NCBI GenBank assembly: GCA_949130495.1 | Contig: CASBWL010000047.1 | Location: 992,001 to 1,056,000, forward strand | From: Sambucus nigra | Lineage: Eukaryota; Streptophyta; Magnoliopsida; Dipsacales; Adoxaceae | DNA: 64,000 nucleotides | Reading direction: 5' to 3' | Part shown: positions 48,111-60,725 of the stretch, in pieces | How the letters are laid out: each line of letters opens with the position of its first letter | How positions within the stretch are numbered: the first letter of the stretch is position 1 | Notes under the pieces: generated by a model | The model's input: the letters and a program-made list of their open reading frames with translations, nothing else | What the model was told of the DNA's origin: nothing | Databases searched by the model: none | Translations under genes and position numbers: made by a program

Positions 48111-49725
48111 GAAATATGAAGAAATGTAGTTTCATTTTTTTCATGGCCATGGTTAGAATATTCTTTAATATTAAACTGGTCATTGAATTTCTTATAGAAA
48201 CATTGTAATGATATTTCTTTTTAGTTTTTATTTCAGAGTTAAATCTCATTTAAATCTTAGAATTTCATAAACTTGGCTACGCGTCGTGTGGGCTGCATAC
48301 TAGTATTTACTATTTTGAGACTCAAAATATGTGCCCTAAGTGCACAAATTATTATTTTCCTTATAGGGTAAATTTCAATTACAACTAATTTTTTTTCCAA
48401 AAAAGATTACCACAAATTTATGTCCACATTATGAAAATACGTGAAGATAAAATTGAAATATCCTATGTACACTAATGAAATTATTAAACCCCAAAAGATA
48501 CTAGCAAGTATAATAAGCCGAAGAAGATAATATTTTACTGTATTACGGCTAAGAGACTCAATAAACAAACATTAAATTGATAAAATATAGCATGGGAGCA
48601 TTACATTCCACTTTCATAATGTCATGGGTTTTGATATGTCCCTTGTTTGTATGAGGCTTGCGAATAAAGATATGACTAGTACATAGCAGCTAGTGTCTTA
48701 TAAATGTACTATTTTTGCCAAAAAGAATATGGCAACTACAAAAATTGAGTTATTAGACTCGTTAGGAATTATATTTGGAAAATAAACCGTCGACAAAGAG
48801 TAATATGACTCGTTGTTAGCAAATTCGTGTCAAAATCACCTTCACTAAGTCCAAACTTGGTAAGCCTTTAGTATTTTACATATCATGTCCAATCAGGTTT
48901 GTATTTTGTTTGGACCATGTTCATGTCAGTTTGTTACGGGTCATATCATGTAGTTATAGTAAAAAATTAATCAAAACTTGATTCGATAAGTTATCATCTT
49001 TTGCAGATCCGTCAATTAGGAATCCGATTTGGTCATGGCTCCACCCAAACCAGTTAAAAAGGTGATAGGATAATGTCTTGGGTACGGGTCGTATCTCAAT
49101 ATGCATATCCTACTATTTAGGCAACATGGTCCACACATCAAAATAATAAAAATTAGTGTGCATTTGTTTTAACTTCCACACTATAAAACATTCATAAAAC
49201 ACCTTAATATGAAGTGTGACGCAACAATTTCTCAATTAATCTCAGCAACAAGTCAGAAGTAAAGGAGTTAGTTTTCAAACATCTAAAAACAATTTGAAAG
49301 GGTGTAATATCTAATCAAACTACCCAAAAAGAAATGAAGGATAAGTTACACATATCATATCACATTATCTTTAATTATACTAATCAAATAGAAAAAGTAT
49401 GAACTAAGGAAATGTCAGAATGATGGCTTTGTATCAAAAAATATATTTGTGGAATATCATAACTATCAAAAAACAATTTTTTTTTTTTCAAATTTATGTA
49501 AACTTAAAGAAATACGTGTTATTGCTCTTTCAAAATACCATACAAACACAAAATAAAAAACAATTTTTGACAGCCTTTGGTTTTCTTAAGGCTCATAATA
49601 TTTTTGCTCGAATTTCACATATATATTTATCTTAACTTATAAGTTATGACAGCCCAAACATAATTTGTTTAGTATTAATATTATTGTACTTATTTTAAAA
49701 TTCTAATTCACCCATTTAATTTGAT
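48111..49725. other. Host segment of unit IV, no gene seen
   Basis: Its first 900 bp is the sequence triplicated at 6288-9521 and the rest matches 9522-9876 and 40068-40524. No long conserved frame is seen. Confidence 0.6.
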
Positions 49726-49932
49726 CTAATTATAAAATTGGGCTTGATCAACGGAAATAATGGAATAAAAAATGATCGAAAAATGAACCTTCATATCTGT
49801 ATTCCAATGATATATGGATAGATCATTTTGACCTACTTGATTAAAAATAGGAATGCTATAGGAACCGGCTAAATGCATCGGAATACCACCACCAGCTGAT
49901 GTGGCTAACTGAGTTGGCAAGCACCCATGCAA
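49726..49932 (-). CDS. Conserved 68-codon frame, unit IV
   Basis: Same length as in copy III, with substitutions such as FNQVGQND for FNQIGQMD. Function unknown. Confidence 0.3.
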   Translation of the reverse strand: MHGCLPTQLATSAGGGIPMHLAGSYSIPIFNQVGQNDLSIYHWNTDMKVHFSIIFYSIISVDQAQFYN

Positions 49933-50280
49933 GTAAATAAGCCTAAACCAAGAGAAATGTTTCTTGCGTGGCCTGATGATGATGTTTATCCAAACAACAA
50001 CTTCCTTTTGGGAGTTAAAAACTCATCCAAGTAATTAATTTTTTGTTTGTAAAATATAACTTTCAAGTTAAAAAAAACAAGTACAATAAAAAATCATAAA
50101 TACACGTTATATATAAATATATGTAACAAAACATATGTTAAAATTATGTTTTAAAATTAGATAAGACAAGACACGATATCATTTTTTTTACTTAACACAA
50201 ACCAATTAAAAAGTTACACAATGCGATTATGAATCATCTAGTTTTTAACAAACACGATCACGATCCAAATAAAAAAGCGA

Positions 50281-51200
50281 GCGCGGATCCGCATCGTTTA
50301 ATGGATTTGGGTTCGCGCCACAAATCGATTTTAAAACTTTTTTTATTTCGATTACCACTGCTTTTTAAAATGTTGTTTGATAAAAAAATCTTTTGCTTCT
50401 GTCAAAATTGGTTTTTACTGTTACAAGCATCTTTTTGCTAAAAAAATGTTTTTTCATTTGTTTTTGTTGTGTCGTGTCATATGTGTCGGTTGAGATATGC
50501 TGACATGACGTGTTCGATTGGTAATTGACTTATGAATGTTGTGTCACGCCAGCGATAATAACCAGTGTCACGATTGCCACAATACATTTTTTAAAAATAC
50601 ATATAGTTGTTGCCTTCTAAAAAAAAAGAGGAAAATGCAGTTTTAACGAAAACCAAACAAAAATAAATAAAAAATACTTTCAGCAAAATACATTTTTTTA
50701 ACTAGTTTAAACACAAAAAATAGTTCTTAACCCAAAAAAAAAAACAGCTTGAACAAAACATAAAAACACATTTTTTATCAAAGTAAAAAAAGTTTGAACC
50801 AAGAAAAACAAGTTTGAAACATGTCAACATCAATTTTTATGTGTCGATCGCGACACTGTTTACTGTGTGCGGATCGCAACACGTGATGTTAGCGGATCGC
50901 AACCGACATAAATGACACGACACGACACGACATGACAAAAACAAAAGAAAAACATTTTTTTAGCAAAAATTGTTCTTATGAATAAAAAACAATTTTGACA
51001 AAAATAAAAGATTTTTTTAAAGAAAATGGCGTTTCTTAAACTAGTTTTAACACAAAAGATAGATTTTAGGGAGAAAAAAAGAACAACTTTATCGAAAATA
51101 AATAAATAACAGTTTTTATCAAAATAAAAAAATGTTTTAAAATCGATTTATTAGTGCCACTGCTGCGATCCCACACCCACTAAATGATGCGGATCCGCGC
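50281..51200. mobile_element. Fold-back element, unit IV
   Basis: Tips GCGCGGATCCGCATC and GATGCGGATCCGCGC are exact complements. The right arm carries three CACGACA repeats. Confidence 0.75.
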
Positions 51201-52325
51201 CAGCGACAATAACCGCTGCCTACAACCTGAACACGTCTAAATGGAAAATGGCGTAATGGGAACTCTTATTTAGGCAAAAAATATATATTTTGTATTGTGT
51301 CGTATTTTAATTGATTCGTGCTCATCTAAAAAAAAATAACAATTTGTGTTACCTCGTTTCATTTTTAATTGGTCGTGTTAGTGTTAGGTACAAAACTGTG
51401 AAGGTCATGTTCTGTTTTAATTGGTTCGTAACAGTGTTAGATAAACAAAAAATGTATATTTCATATTGTGTTGCATTTTATTTGATTCATGCTCATGGTT
51501 AAAAAAATAGGAATTGATGTGGTCTCGTGTTATTTTTAAATGGTCGTGTTTGTGTTTGGTAAATAAAAATGAAGGTCATATTCTAATTTAATTGGTTCGA
51601 GATCATGTTAGATAAATAAAATAAAAATCTTATTGTGTCATATTTTAATCGAGTCTTCTTCATATTTAGAGATTAATTTATAATATTTTAAAATTTTTTA
51701 CTTGAAATTAAAATGAAAATTAGAATAGCAGAGAAAATATTAGTTATAATTAAAATTTTGTCCATTAAACTCCAACCAATCCAACAAGATAAATAAAGAA
51801 GATAAATTATTACGACAAATCATCTTCTTCAAAATTGAAGTGGCATGTCATGTCAGCCAGTTGAGTTAGGCAGTAAGCTTTTGCCGGTACATAAAGCATT
51901 TCTCTAAAGGTAAAATATCACAAATATTTTTTATACATTATAAAATTTCATCTCAAAACTATTTTTTATGCTCGATAGATTGTGAAAAAATATTAATTCT
52001 GCATTACGTAATTTGATTCAAACGTTAGTATACGAATAACTACACGCAGATTGCATCATTATTAAAAAAAAGTTTCCAACAAAGAAATAAAGCTTAAAAA
52101 ACACAAACCAAATAAACCTTGAGGTAGAGAGAATGTTATTAACTTGTAGTAAATTCATGTAATATTAGAGAATGGGAACACAGATTCATAACATCCATGT
52201 ATTGAAACATATCCAAACAAACGTAGCCCAAAAATACAAATATGCTCTTACCCATTTCAAAGACTTATTATCCCACGAACACCATTTCAATCATTGCGAC
52301 CAAACCCAAATATATTTCCCACCAC

Positions 52326-52331
52326 TTTATT
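52326..52331 (-). terminator. Candidate poly(A) signal, unit V
   Basis: AATAAA on the minus strand, 56 nt after the stop codon. Confidence 0.55.
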
Positions 52332-52386
52332 CATAAATAAAATATAAAAATATAAGCTAGGCTTGGATAATGAAACCCATGCCGCA

Positions 52387-52875
52387 TCAAATACCGACTT
52401 CAACGGGTTCCTCTTTGTTAAGATTCAATTCATCATTTTCCTCTTTTATCTCATTCGTCATAGTTTCATTTTCAATCGTTCCATCTACCTTCAAATTTTC
52501 TTCATTTTCGGACACAACCAACTCATCTATTTTATCAGTCGCACCATCTTTTTTCCCAACCATAGCATTTTTTTCATTCTCCTCCATAACCAACTCCTCA
52601 TTTTTTATAGGCACTCCATCTTTTTTCTCTATCATTTCATTTTCTTCATTTTCAATATGCACATCCTCTTTTGCCTCAATCTTAGATTTTTCGTCATACG
52701 TGGCCATGAGTTCCTTATTCTCAACAGGCAAGTTGTCTTTTATCTCAATAGCAACTTCATTTTGGTTGGTTTCTTTGAGATTCTTATTTTCTCCTTCTTT
52801 TGGCATGACCTCCTCATCTATCTTGAAGTTCGACACATTCACCTCATTTGAATGACAATAGTTGTTTTTCTCCAT
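52387..52875 (-). CDS. Glu/Lys-rich mini-gene, unit V (complete)
   Basis: A 162-residue intronless frame with a TATA box upstream and AATAAA downstream. The protein is strongly Glu/Lys/Asn-rich and probably disordered, with no signal peptide or membrane segment. From about residue 73 it has three diverged repeats of 24 residues starting ENEENEM, ENEKNAM and ENEENLK; the first two continue with KKDG and end in EELVM or DELVV. An earlier KDNLPVENKEL looks like a fourth, partial unit. No known family is recognised. The opposite strand also has a long frame (52363-52851), hydrophobic and best read as a shadow of the repetitive codons. Confidence 0.6.
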   Translation of the reverse strand: MEKNNYCHSNEVNVSNFKIDEEVMPKEGENKNLKETNQNEVAIEIKDNLPVENKELMATYDEKSKIEAKEDVHIENEENEMIEKKDGVPIKNEELVMEENEKNAMVGKKDGATDKIDELVVSENEENLKVDGTIENETMTNEIKEENDELNLNKEEPVEVGI

Positions 52876-52950
52876 CTAAGCTCTCTAAACTCACAAAAAA
52901 CAATAACAAACTGTTAGCCGAAGGGATATATAGAATTGATGTGCGTAGGC

Positions 52951-52959
52951 TTATTTATA
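52951..52959 (-). promoter_or_regulatory. TATA box, unit V mini-gene
   Basis: The minus strand reads TATAAATAA, about 76-84 nt before the ATG at 52875. The 44-bp upstream repeat is double. Confidence 0.6.
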
Positions 52960-53304
52960 AAAATAGTTAGCCCTTTTGCATTCTCTTAACTTTAATACAT
53001 ATCAAAATACTTAGCCCTTTTGCATTCTCTTGACTTTAATGCATATGGGTGGAAAACCAACAAGTTAACGTTTGAGAGAAATGTTAGATTTGGAAAGCCA
53101 AAAGGTTATTCGTAATTGAGTAAATCGCTTTATTTTGAAGCGGGAATGACTATGGACGTCTTAGTGGGCACTCTTTTTTATCAGGGGCGTTATATATTTT
53201 TTTAATTAATTCAGTCCTATATTATTTGACAATTGATTAAATATAACTTTTATTATGAAGACATTACAGTTATTTTACTAACTTTAGATGCTGTTTACTA
53301 ACGA

Positions 53305-53335
53305 ATAGTTTTAAACCCTGCGCAATGCACGGATG
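53305..53335 (-). mobile_element. Helitron-like 3' terminus, unit V
   Basis: The end has mutated to CTAT before TC, which no longer fits CTRR; the hairpin also has a changed base (GCGCAATGC on plus). Confidence 0.45.
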
Positions 53336-54950
53336 GAAATATGAAGAAATGTAGTTTCATTTTTTTCATGGCCATGGTTAGAATATTCTTTAATATTAAA
53401 CTGGTCATTGAATTTCTTATAAAAACATTGTAATGATATTGCTTTTTAGTTTTTATTTCAGAGTTAAATCTCATTTAAATCATAGAATTTGATAAACTTG
53501 GCAACGCGTCGTGTGGGCTGCATACTAGTATTTACTATTTTGAGACTCGAAATATGTGTCCTAAGTGCACAAATTATTATTTTCCTTATAGGGTAAATTT
53601 CAATTACAACTAATTTTTTTTCCAAAAAGATTAACACAAATTTATGTCCACATTATGAAAATGCGTGAAGATAAAATTGAAATAACCTATGTACACTAAT
53701 GAAATTATTAAACCCCAAACGATACCAATAAGTATAATAAGCCGAAGCAGATAATATTTTACTGTTTTTCGGCTTTGAGACTCAATAAACAAAAATTAAA
53801 TTGATACAATATAGAATGGGAGCCTTAAATTCCTCTTTCATAAAGTCATGGGTTTTGATATGTCCCTTGTTTGTATGAGACTTGCGAATAAAGATACCAC
53901 TAGTACATATCAGCTAGTGTCTTATAAATGTACTGTTTTCGCCAAAAAGAATATGGCAACTACAAAAATTGAGTTATTAGACTCGTTAGGAATTATATTT
54001 GGAAAATAAACCGTCGACAAAGAGTAATTAGACTCGTTGTTAGCAAATTCGTGTCAAAATCACCTTCACTAAGTCCAAACTTGCTAAGCCTTCAGTATTT
54101 AACATATCATGTCCAATCAGGTTTGTATTTTGTTTGGACCATGTTCATGTCATTTTGTTACGGGTCATATCATGTAGTTATAGTAAAAAATTAATCAAAA
54201 CTTGATTCGATATGTTATCATCTGTTGCAGATGAATCAATTAGGAATCCGATTTGGTCATGGCTCCACCCAAACCAGTTAAAAAGGTGATAGGATAATGT
54301 CTTGGGTACGGGTCGTATCTCAATATGCTTATCCTACTATTTAGGCAACATGGTCCACACATCAAAATAATAAAAATTAGTGTGCATTTATTTTAACTTC
54401 CACACTATAAAACATTCATAAAACACCTTAATATGAAGTGTGACGCAACAATTTCTCAGTTAATCTCAGCAACAAGACAGAAGTAAAGGAGTTAGTTTTC
54501 AAACATCTAACAACAATTTGAAAGGGTGTAATATCTAATCAAACTACCCAAAAAGAAATGAAGGAGAAGTTACACATATCATATCACATTATCTTTAATT
54601 ATACTAATCAAATAGAAAAAGTATGAATTAAGGAAATATCATAATGATGGCTTTGTATCAAAAAATATATTTGTGGAATATCATAACTATCAAAAAACAA
54701 TTTTTTTTTTTTTCAAATTTATGTAAAGTTAAAGAAATATGTGTTATTGCTCTTTCAAAATACCATACAAACACAAAATAAAAAACTATTTTTTACAGCC
54801 TTTGGTTTTCTTAAGGCTCATAATATTTTTGCTCGAATTTCACATATATATTTATCTTAACTTATAAGTTATGACAATCCAAACATAATTTGTTTAGTAT
54901 TAATATTATTGTACTTATTTTAAATTTCTAATTAACCCATTTAATTTGAT
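53336..54950. other. Host segment of unit V, no gene seen
   Basis: Collinear with 48111-49725. Confidence 0.6.
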
Positions 54951-55232
54951 CTAATTACAAAATCGGGCTTGATCAACGGAAATAATGGAATAAAAAATGA
55001 TCGAAAAATGAACCTTCATATCTGTATTCCAATGATATATGGATAGATCCATTTGACCTATTTGATTAAAAAAAGGAATGCTATAGGAGCCGGCTAAATG
55101 CATCGGAATACCCCCACCAGCTGATGTGGCTAACTGAGTTGGCAAGCACCAATGCAAGTAAATAAGCCTAAACCAAGAGAAATGTTTCTTGCGTGGCCTG
55201 ATGATGATGTTTATCCAAACAACAACTTCCAT
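54951..55232 (-). CDS. Conserved frame, unit V (93 codons)
   Basis: The usual first Met is lost (HWCLPTQL), but the frame stays open upstream to MEVVVWINIIIRPRKKHFSW. This suggests the conserved part is not bounded by the Met used in the other copies. Confidence 0.3.
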   Translation of the reverse strand: MEVVVWINIIIRPRKKHFSWFRLIYLHWCLPTQLATSAGGGIPMHLAGSYSIPFFNQIGQMDLSIYHWNTDMKVHFSIIFYSIISVDQARFCN

Positions 55233-55504
55233 TTGGGAGTTAAAAACTCATCCAAGTCATTAATTTTTGGTTTGTAAAATATAACTTTCAAGTTAAAAAA
55301 AACCAGTACAGTAAAAAATCATAAATACACGTTATATATAAATATATGTAACAAAACATATGTTAAAATTATGTTTTAAAATTAGATAAGAGAAGACACG
55401 AAATCACTTTTTTTACTTAACACAAACCAATTAAAAAGTTACACAATGCGATTATGAATCATATAGTTTTTAACAAACACGATCACGATCCAAATAAAAA
55501 GCGA

Positions 55505-56422
55505 GCGCGGATCCGCATCATTTAATGGATTTGGGTTCGCGCCACAAATCAATTTTAAAACTTTTTTTATTTTGATTATCACTGCTTTTTTAAAAAGTTG
55601 TTTGACAATAAAATCTTTTGTTTCTGTCAAAATTGTTTTTTATTGTTACAAACATCTTTTTGCTAAAAAAATGTTTATTCTTTTGTTTTTGTTGTGTCGT
55701 GTCATATGTATCCGTTGAGATATGCTGACATGACGTGTTCGATTGGTAATTGACTTATGCATGTGGGGTCACGTCAGCGATAATAACCAGTGTCACGGTC
55801 GCCACAATACATTTTTAAAATATACATATAGTTGTTGCCTTCTAAAAAATAGAGGAAAATGCAGTTTTAACGAAAACCAAACAAAAATAAATAAAAAATA
55901 ATCTCAGCAAAATACATTTTTTTAACTAGTTTAAAGACAAAAAATAGTTCTTAACCCAAAAAAAAAACAGGTTGAACGAAACATAAAAACACATTTTTTA
56001 TCAAAGTAAAAAAAGATTGAACCAAGAAAAACAAGTTTGAAACATGTCAACATCAATTTTTATGTGTCGATCGCGACATTGTTTATTGTTTGCGGATCGC
56101 AACACGTGATGTTAGCGTATCGCATCCGACACAAATGACACGACACGACACGACATGACAAAAAAAAAGAAAAACATTTTTTTAGCAAAAATTGTTCTTA
56201 TGAATAAAAAACAATTTCGATAAAAATAAAAGATTTTTTTAAAGAAAATAGCGTTTCTTAAACTAGTTTTAACACAAAAAATAGATTTTAGGGAGAAAAA
56301 AAGAACAACTTTATCGAAAATAAATAAATAACAGTTTTTATCAAAATAAAAAAATGTTTTAAAGTCGATTTGTTAGTGCCACTGCCGCGATCCCACATCC
56401 ATTAAATGATGCGGATCCGCGC
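55505..56422. mobile_element. Fold-back element, unit V
   Basis: The clearest copy: the outermost 26 bp on each side (55505-55530 and 56397-56422) are perfect inverted complements, followed inward by long imperfect arms. AGCGA occurs just outside both ends (one base offset on the right) and may be a target duplication. Confidence 0.8.
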
Positions 56423-57546
56423 CAGCGACAATAACCGCTGCCTACAACATGAACACGTCTAAATGGAAAATGTCATAATGGGAACTCTTATTTAGGCAAA
56501 AAATATTTATTTTGTATTGTGTCGTATTTTAATAGATTCGTGCTCATCTAAAAAAAAATAACAATTTGTGTTCCCTCGTTTCATTTTTAATTGGTCGTGT
56601 TAGTGTTAGGTACAAAAATGTGAAGGTCATGTTCTGTTTTAATTGGTTCGTAACAGTGTTAGATAAATAAAAAATGTATATTTCATATTGTGTTGCATTA
56701 TATTTGATTCATGCTCATGGTTAAAAAAATAGGAATTGATGTGGTCTCGTGTTATTTTTAAATGGTCGTGTTTGTGTTTGGTAAATAAAAATGAAGGTTA
56801 TATTCTAATTTAATTGGTTCGAGATCATGTTAGATAAATAAAATAAAAATCTTATTGTGTCATATTTTAATTGAGTCTTCTTCATATTTAGAGATTAATT
56901 TATAATATTTTAAAATTATTTATTTGAAATTAAAATCAGAATTAGAATAGCAGAGAAAATATTAGTTATAATAAAAATTTTGTCCATTAAACTCCAATCA
57001 ATCCAACAAGACAAATAAAAAAGATAAATTATTATGACAAATCAACTTGTTCTAAATTGAAGTGGTATGCCATGTCAGCCAGTTGAGTTAGGCGGTAAGA
57101 TTTTGTCGGTACATAAAGCAATTTCTCTAAATGAAAAATATCACAAATATTTTTTATACAATATAAAATCTGATCATAAAACTTTTTTTTTCCTAGGTGC
57201 ATTGTGAAAAAAATTAATTCTGCATTACGTAATTTGATTCAGACATTAGTAGAAGAACAACAACACGCAGATTGCATGATTATTAAAAAAAAGGTTCCAA
57301 CAAAGAAATAAAGCTTAAAAAACACAAACAAAATAAACCATGAGGCAGAGAGAATGTTATTAACATGTAGTAAATTCATGTAATATCAGAGAATGGAAAC
57401 ACCGATTCATAACATCCATGTATTAAAACAGATCCAAACAAACGTAGCCCAAAAATACAAATATTCTCTTACCCATTTCAAAGACTTATTATCCCACGAA
57501 CACCATTTCAATCATTGGCACCAAATCCAAATACATTTCCCACCAC

Positions 57547-57552
57547 TTTATT
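57547..57552 (-). terminator. Candidate poly(A) signal, unit VI
   Basis: AATAAA on the minus strand, 59 nt after the stop codon. Confidence 0.55.
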
Positions 57553-57610
57553 CATATATAAAATATAAATATATAATGTAGCCTTGGATAATAGAAGCAC
57601 CCATGGCGCA

Positions 57611-58099
57611 TCAAATAACGACTTCAACGGGTTCCTCTTTGTTAAGATTCAATTCATGATTTTTCTCTTTTATCTCATTCTTCATAGTTTCATTTCCAAT
57701 CGTTTCATCTACCTTCAAATTTTCTTCATTTTCGGACACAGCAAACTCATCTTTTTTATCAGTCGCGCCACCTTTTTTCCCAACCATAGCATTTTTTTCA
57801 TTCTCCTCCATAACCAACTCCTCATTTTTTATAGGCACTCCATCTTTTTTATCTATCATTTCATTTTCTTCATTTTCAATATGCACATCCTCTTTTGCCT
57901 CAATCTTAGATTTTTCGTCATATGTGGGCATGAGTTCCTTATTCTCAACAGGCAAGTTGTCTTTTATCTCAATAGCAACTTCATTTTGGTTGGTTTCTTT
58001 GAGATTCTTATTTTCTCCTTCTTTTGGCATGACCTCCTCATCTATCTTGAAGTTCGACACATTCACCTCATTTGAATGACAATAGTTGTTTTTCTTCAT
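57611..58099 (-). CDS. Glu/Lys-rich mini-gene, unit VI (complete)
   Basis: 162 residues, starting MKKNNYC. It shares DKKDEFAVSENEEN with unit IV, against DKIDELVVSENEEN in units V and VII. The full frame is kept despite several amino acid changes spread along it. Confidence 0.6.
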   Translation of the reverse strand: MKKNNYCHSNEVNVSNFKIDEEVMPKEGENKNLKETNQNEVAIEIKDNLPVENKELMPTYDEKSKIEAKEDVHIENEENEMIDKKDGVPIKNEELVMEENEKNAMVGKKGGATDKKDEFAVSENEENLKVDETIGNETMKNEIKEKNHELNLNKEEPVEVVI

Positions 58100-58174
58100 C
58101 TAAGCTCTCTAAACTCACAAAAAACAATAACAAAATGTTGGCCGAAGGGATATGTAGAATTGATGTGCGTAGGC

Positions 58175-58183
58175 TTATTTATA
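58175..58183 (-). promoter_or_regulatory. TATA box, unit VI mini-gene
   Basis: TATAAATAA on the minus strand. The switch from unit IV-like to unit V-like sequence lies between here and about 58230. Confidence 0.6.
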
Positions 58184-58529
58184 AAAACAGTTAGCCCTTT
58201 TGCATTCTCTTAACTTTAATACATATCAAAATACTTAGCCCTTTTGCATTCTCTTGACTTTAATGCATATGGGTGGAAAACCAACAAGTTAACGTTTGAG
58301 AGAAATGTAAGATTTGGAAAGCCAAAAGGTTATTCGTAATTGAGTAAATCGCTTTATTTTGAAGCGGGAATGACTATGGACGTCTTAGTGGGCACTCTTT
58401 TTTATCAAGGGCGTTATATATTTTTTTTTATTAATTCAGTCCTATATTATTTGACAATTGATTAAATATAACTTTTATTATGAAGACATTATAGTTATTT
58501 TACTAACTTTAGATGTTGTTTACTAACGA

Positions 58530-58560
58530 ATAGTTTTAAACCCTACGCGATGCACGGATG
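58530..58560 (-). mobile_element. Helitron-like 3' terminus, unit VI
   Basis: CTAT before TC, the same defect as unit V, with an extra hairpin change (CCCTACGCG). Confidence 0.45.
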
Positions 58561-60170
58561 GAAATATGAAGAAATGAAGTTTCATTTTTTTCATGGCCAT
58601 GGCTAGAATATTCTTTAATATTAAACTGGTCATTGAATTTCTAATAAAAACATTGTAATGATATTGCTTTTTAGTTTTTATTTCAGAGTTAAATCGCATT
58701 TAAATTTTAGAATTTGATAAACTTGGCTACGCGTCGTGTGGGCTGCATACTAATATTTACTATTTTGAGACTCAAAATATGTGCCCTAAGTGCACAAATT
58801 ATTATTTTCCTTATAGGGTAAATTTCAATTACAACTAAATTTTTTTCCAAAAATATTACCACAAATTTATGTCCACATTATGAAAATACGTGAAGATAAA
58901 ATTGAAATATCCTATGTACACTAATGAAATTATTAAACCCCAAACGATACCAATAAGTTTAATAAGCCGAAGCAGATAATATTTTACTATTTTTCGGCTT
59001 TGAGACTCAATAAACAAACATTAAATTGATACAATATAGAACGGTAGCCTTACATTCCTCTTTCATAAAGTCATGGGTTTTGATATGTCCCTTGTTTGTA
59101 TGAGACTTGCGAATAAAGATACCACTAGTACATATCAGCTAGTGTCTTATAAATGTACTGTTTTCGCCAAAAAGAATATGGCAACTACAAAAATTTAGTT
59201 ATTAGACTCGTTAGGAATTATATTTGGAAAATAAACCATCGACAAAGAGTAATTAGACTCGTTGTTAGCAAATTCGTGTCAAAATCACCTTCACTAAGTC
59301 CAAACTAGCTAAGCCTTCTGTATTTAACATATCATGTCCAATCAGGTTTGTATTTTGTTTGGACCATGTTCATGTCAATTTGTTACGGGTCATATCATGT
59401 AGTTATAGTAAAATAATTAATCAAAACTTGATTCGATAAGTTATCATCTGTTGCAGATCCATCAATTAGGAATCCGATTTGGTGATGGCTCCACCCAAAC
59501 CATTTAAAAAGGTGATAGGATAATGTATTAGGTACGGGTCGTATCTCAATATGCTTATCCTACTATTTAGGCAACATGGTCCACACATCAAAATAATAAA
59601 AATTAGTGTGCATTTGTTTTAACTTCCACACTATAAAACATTCATAAAACACCTTAATATGAAGTGTGACGCAACAATTTCTCAGTTAATCTCAGCAACA
59701 AGTCAGAAGTAAAGGAGTTATTTTTCAAACATTTAACAACAATTTGAAAGGGTGTAATATCTAATCAAACTACCCAAAAAGAAATGAAGGAAAAGTTACA
59801 CATATCATATCACATTATCTTTAATTATTCACATAGGAAAAATATGAATTAAGGAAATATCAGAATGATGGCTTTGTATCAAAAAATATATTTGTGGCAT
59901 AGCATAACTATAAAAAAACAATTAATTTTGTTTCAAATTTATGTAAAGATAAAGAAATATGTGTTATTGCTCTTTTAAAATACCATACAAGCACAAAATA
60001 AAAAACAATTTTTTACACCATTTGGTTTTCTTAAGGCTCATAATATTTTTGCTCGAATTTCACATATATATTTATCTTAACTTATAAGTTATGATAGCCC
60101 AAACATAATTTGTTTAGTATTAATATTATTGTACTTATTTTAAATTTCTAATTCACCCATTTAATTTGAT
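58561..60170. other. Host segment of unit VI, no gene seen
   Basis: Collinear with 53336-54950 and shares its private variants, such as AACGATACCAATAAG. Confidence 0.6.
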
Positions 60171-60377
60171 CTAATTATAAAATTGGGCTTGATCAACGAA
60201 AATAATGGAATAAAAAATGATCAAAAAATGAACCTTCATATCTGTATTCCAATGATATATGGATAGATCCATTTTACCTATTTGATTAAAAATAGGAATG
60301 CTATAGGAACCGGCTAAATGCATCGGAATACTCCCACCAGCTGATGTGGCTAACTGAGTTGGCAAGCACCCATTCAA
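60171..60377 (-). CDS. Conserved 68-codon frame, unit VI
   Basis: Starts MNGCLPTQL; otherwise as in unit IV with few changes. Confidence 0.3.
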   Translation of the reverse strand: MNGCLPTQLATSAGGSIPMHLAGSYSIPIFNQIGKMDLSIYHWNTDMKVHFLIIFYSIIFVDQAQFYN

Positions 60378-60725
60378 GTAAATAAGCCTAAACCAAGATA
60401 AATGTTTCTTGCGTGGCCTGATGATTATGTTTATCCAAACAACAACTTCCTTTTGGGAGTTAAAAACTCATCCAAGACATTATTTTTTTGTTTGTAAAAT
60501 ATAACTTTCAAGTTAAAAAAAACCAGTACAATCAAAAATCATAAATACACGTTATATATAAATATATGTAACAAAACATATGTTAAAATTATGCTTTAAA
60601 ATTAGATAAGACAAGACACGAAATCATTTTTTTTACTTAACACAAACCAATTAAAAAGTTACACAATGCGATTATGAATCATCTAGTTTTTAACAAACAC
60701 GATCACGATCCAAATAAAAAAGCGA

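Larger units (their letters stand above)
46384..51593. repeat. Array unit IV (5210 bp)
   Basis: Unit borders are set at GGTTCGAGATC. Order along the plus strand: shared flank, mini-gene (minus), its promoter, Helitron-like 3' terminus, host segment, 68-codon frame (minus), fold-back element, 175-bp repeat. Its flank and mini-gene type resembles unit VI more than unit V. Confidence 0.93.
51594..56815. repeat. Array unit V (5222 bp)
   Basis: Same order as unit IV. Flank and mini-gene match unit VII best, while its Helitron terminus and following host segment match unit VI best. Confidence 0.93.

Noticed and set aside
52363..52851. Long hydrophobic plus-strand frames opposite the mini-genes (also 57584-58075, 62787-63257)
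   Set aside because: They are antisense shadows: GAA/AAA-rich codons read backwards give TTC/TTT, hence Phe/Ile-rich frames. TATA and AATAAA signals support the minus strand.
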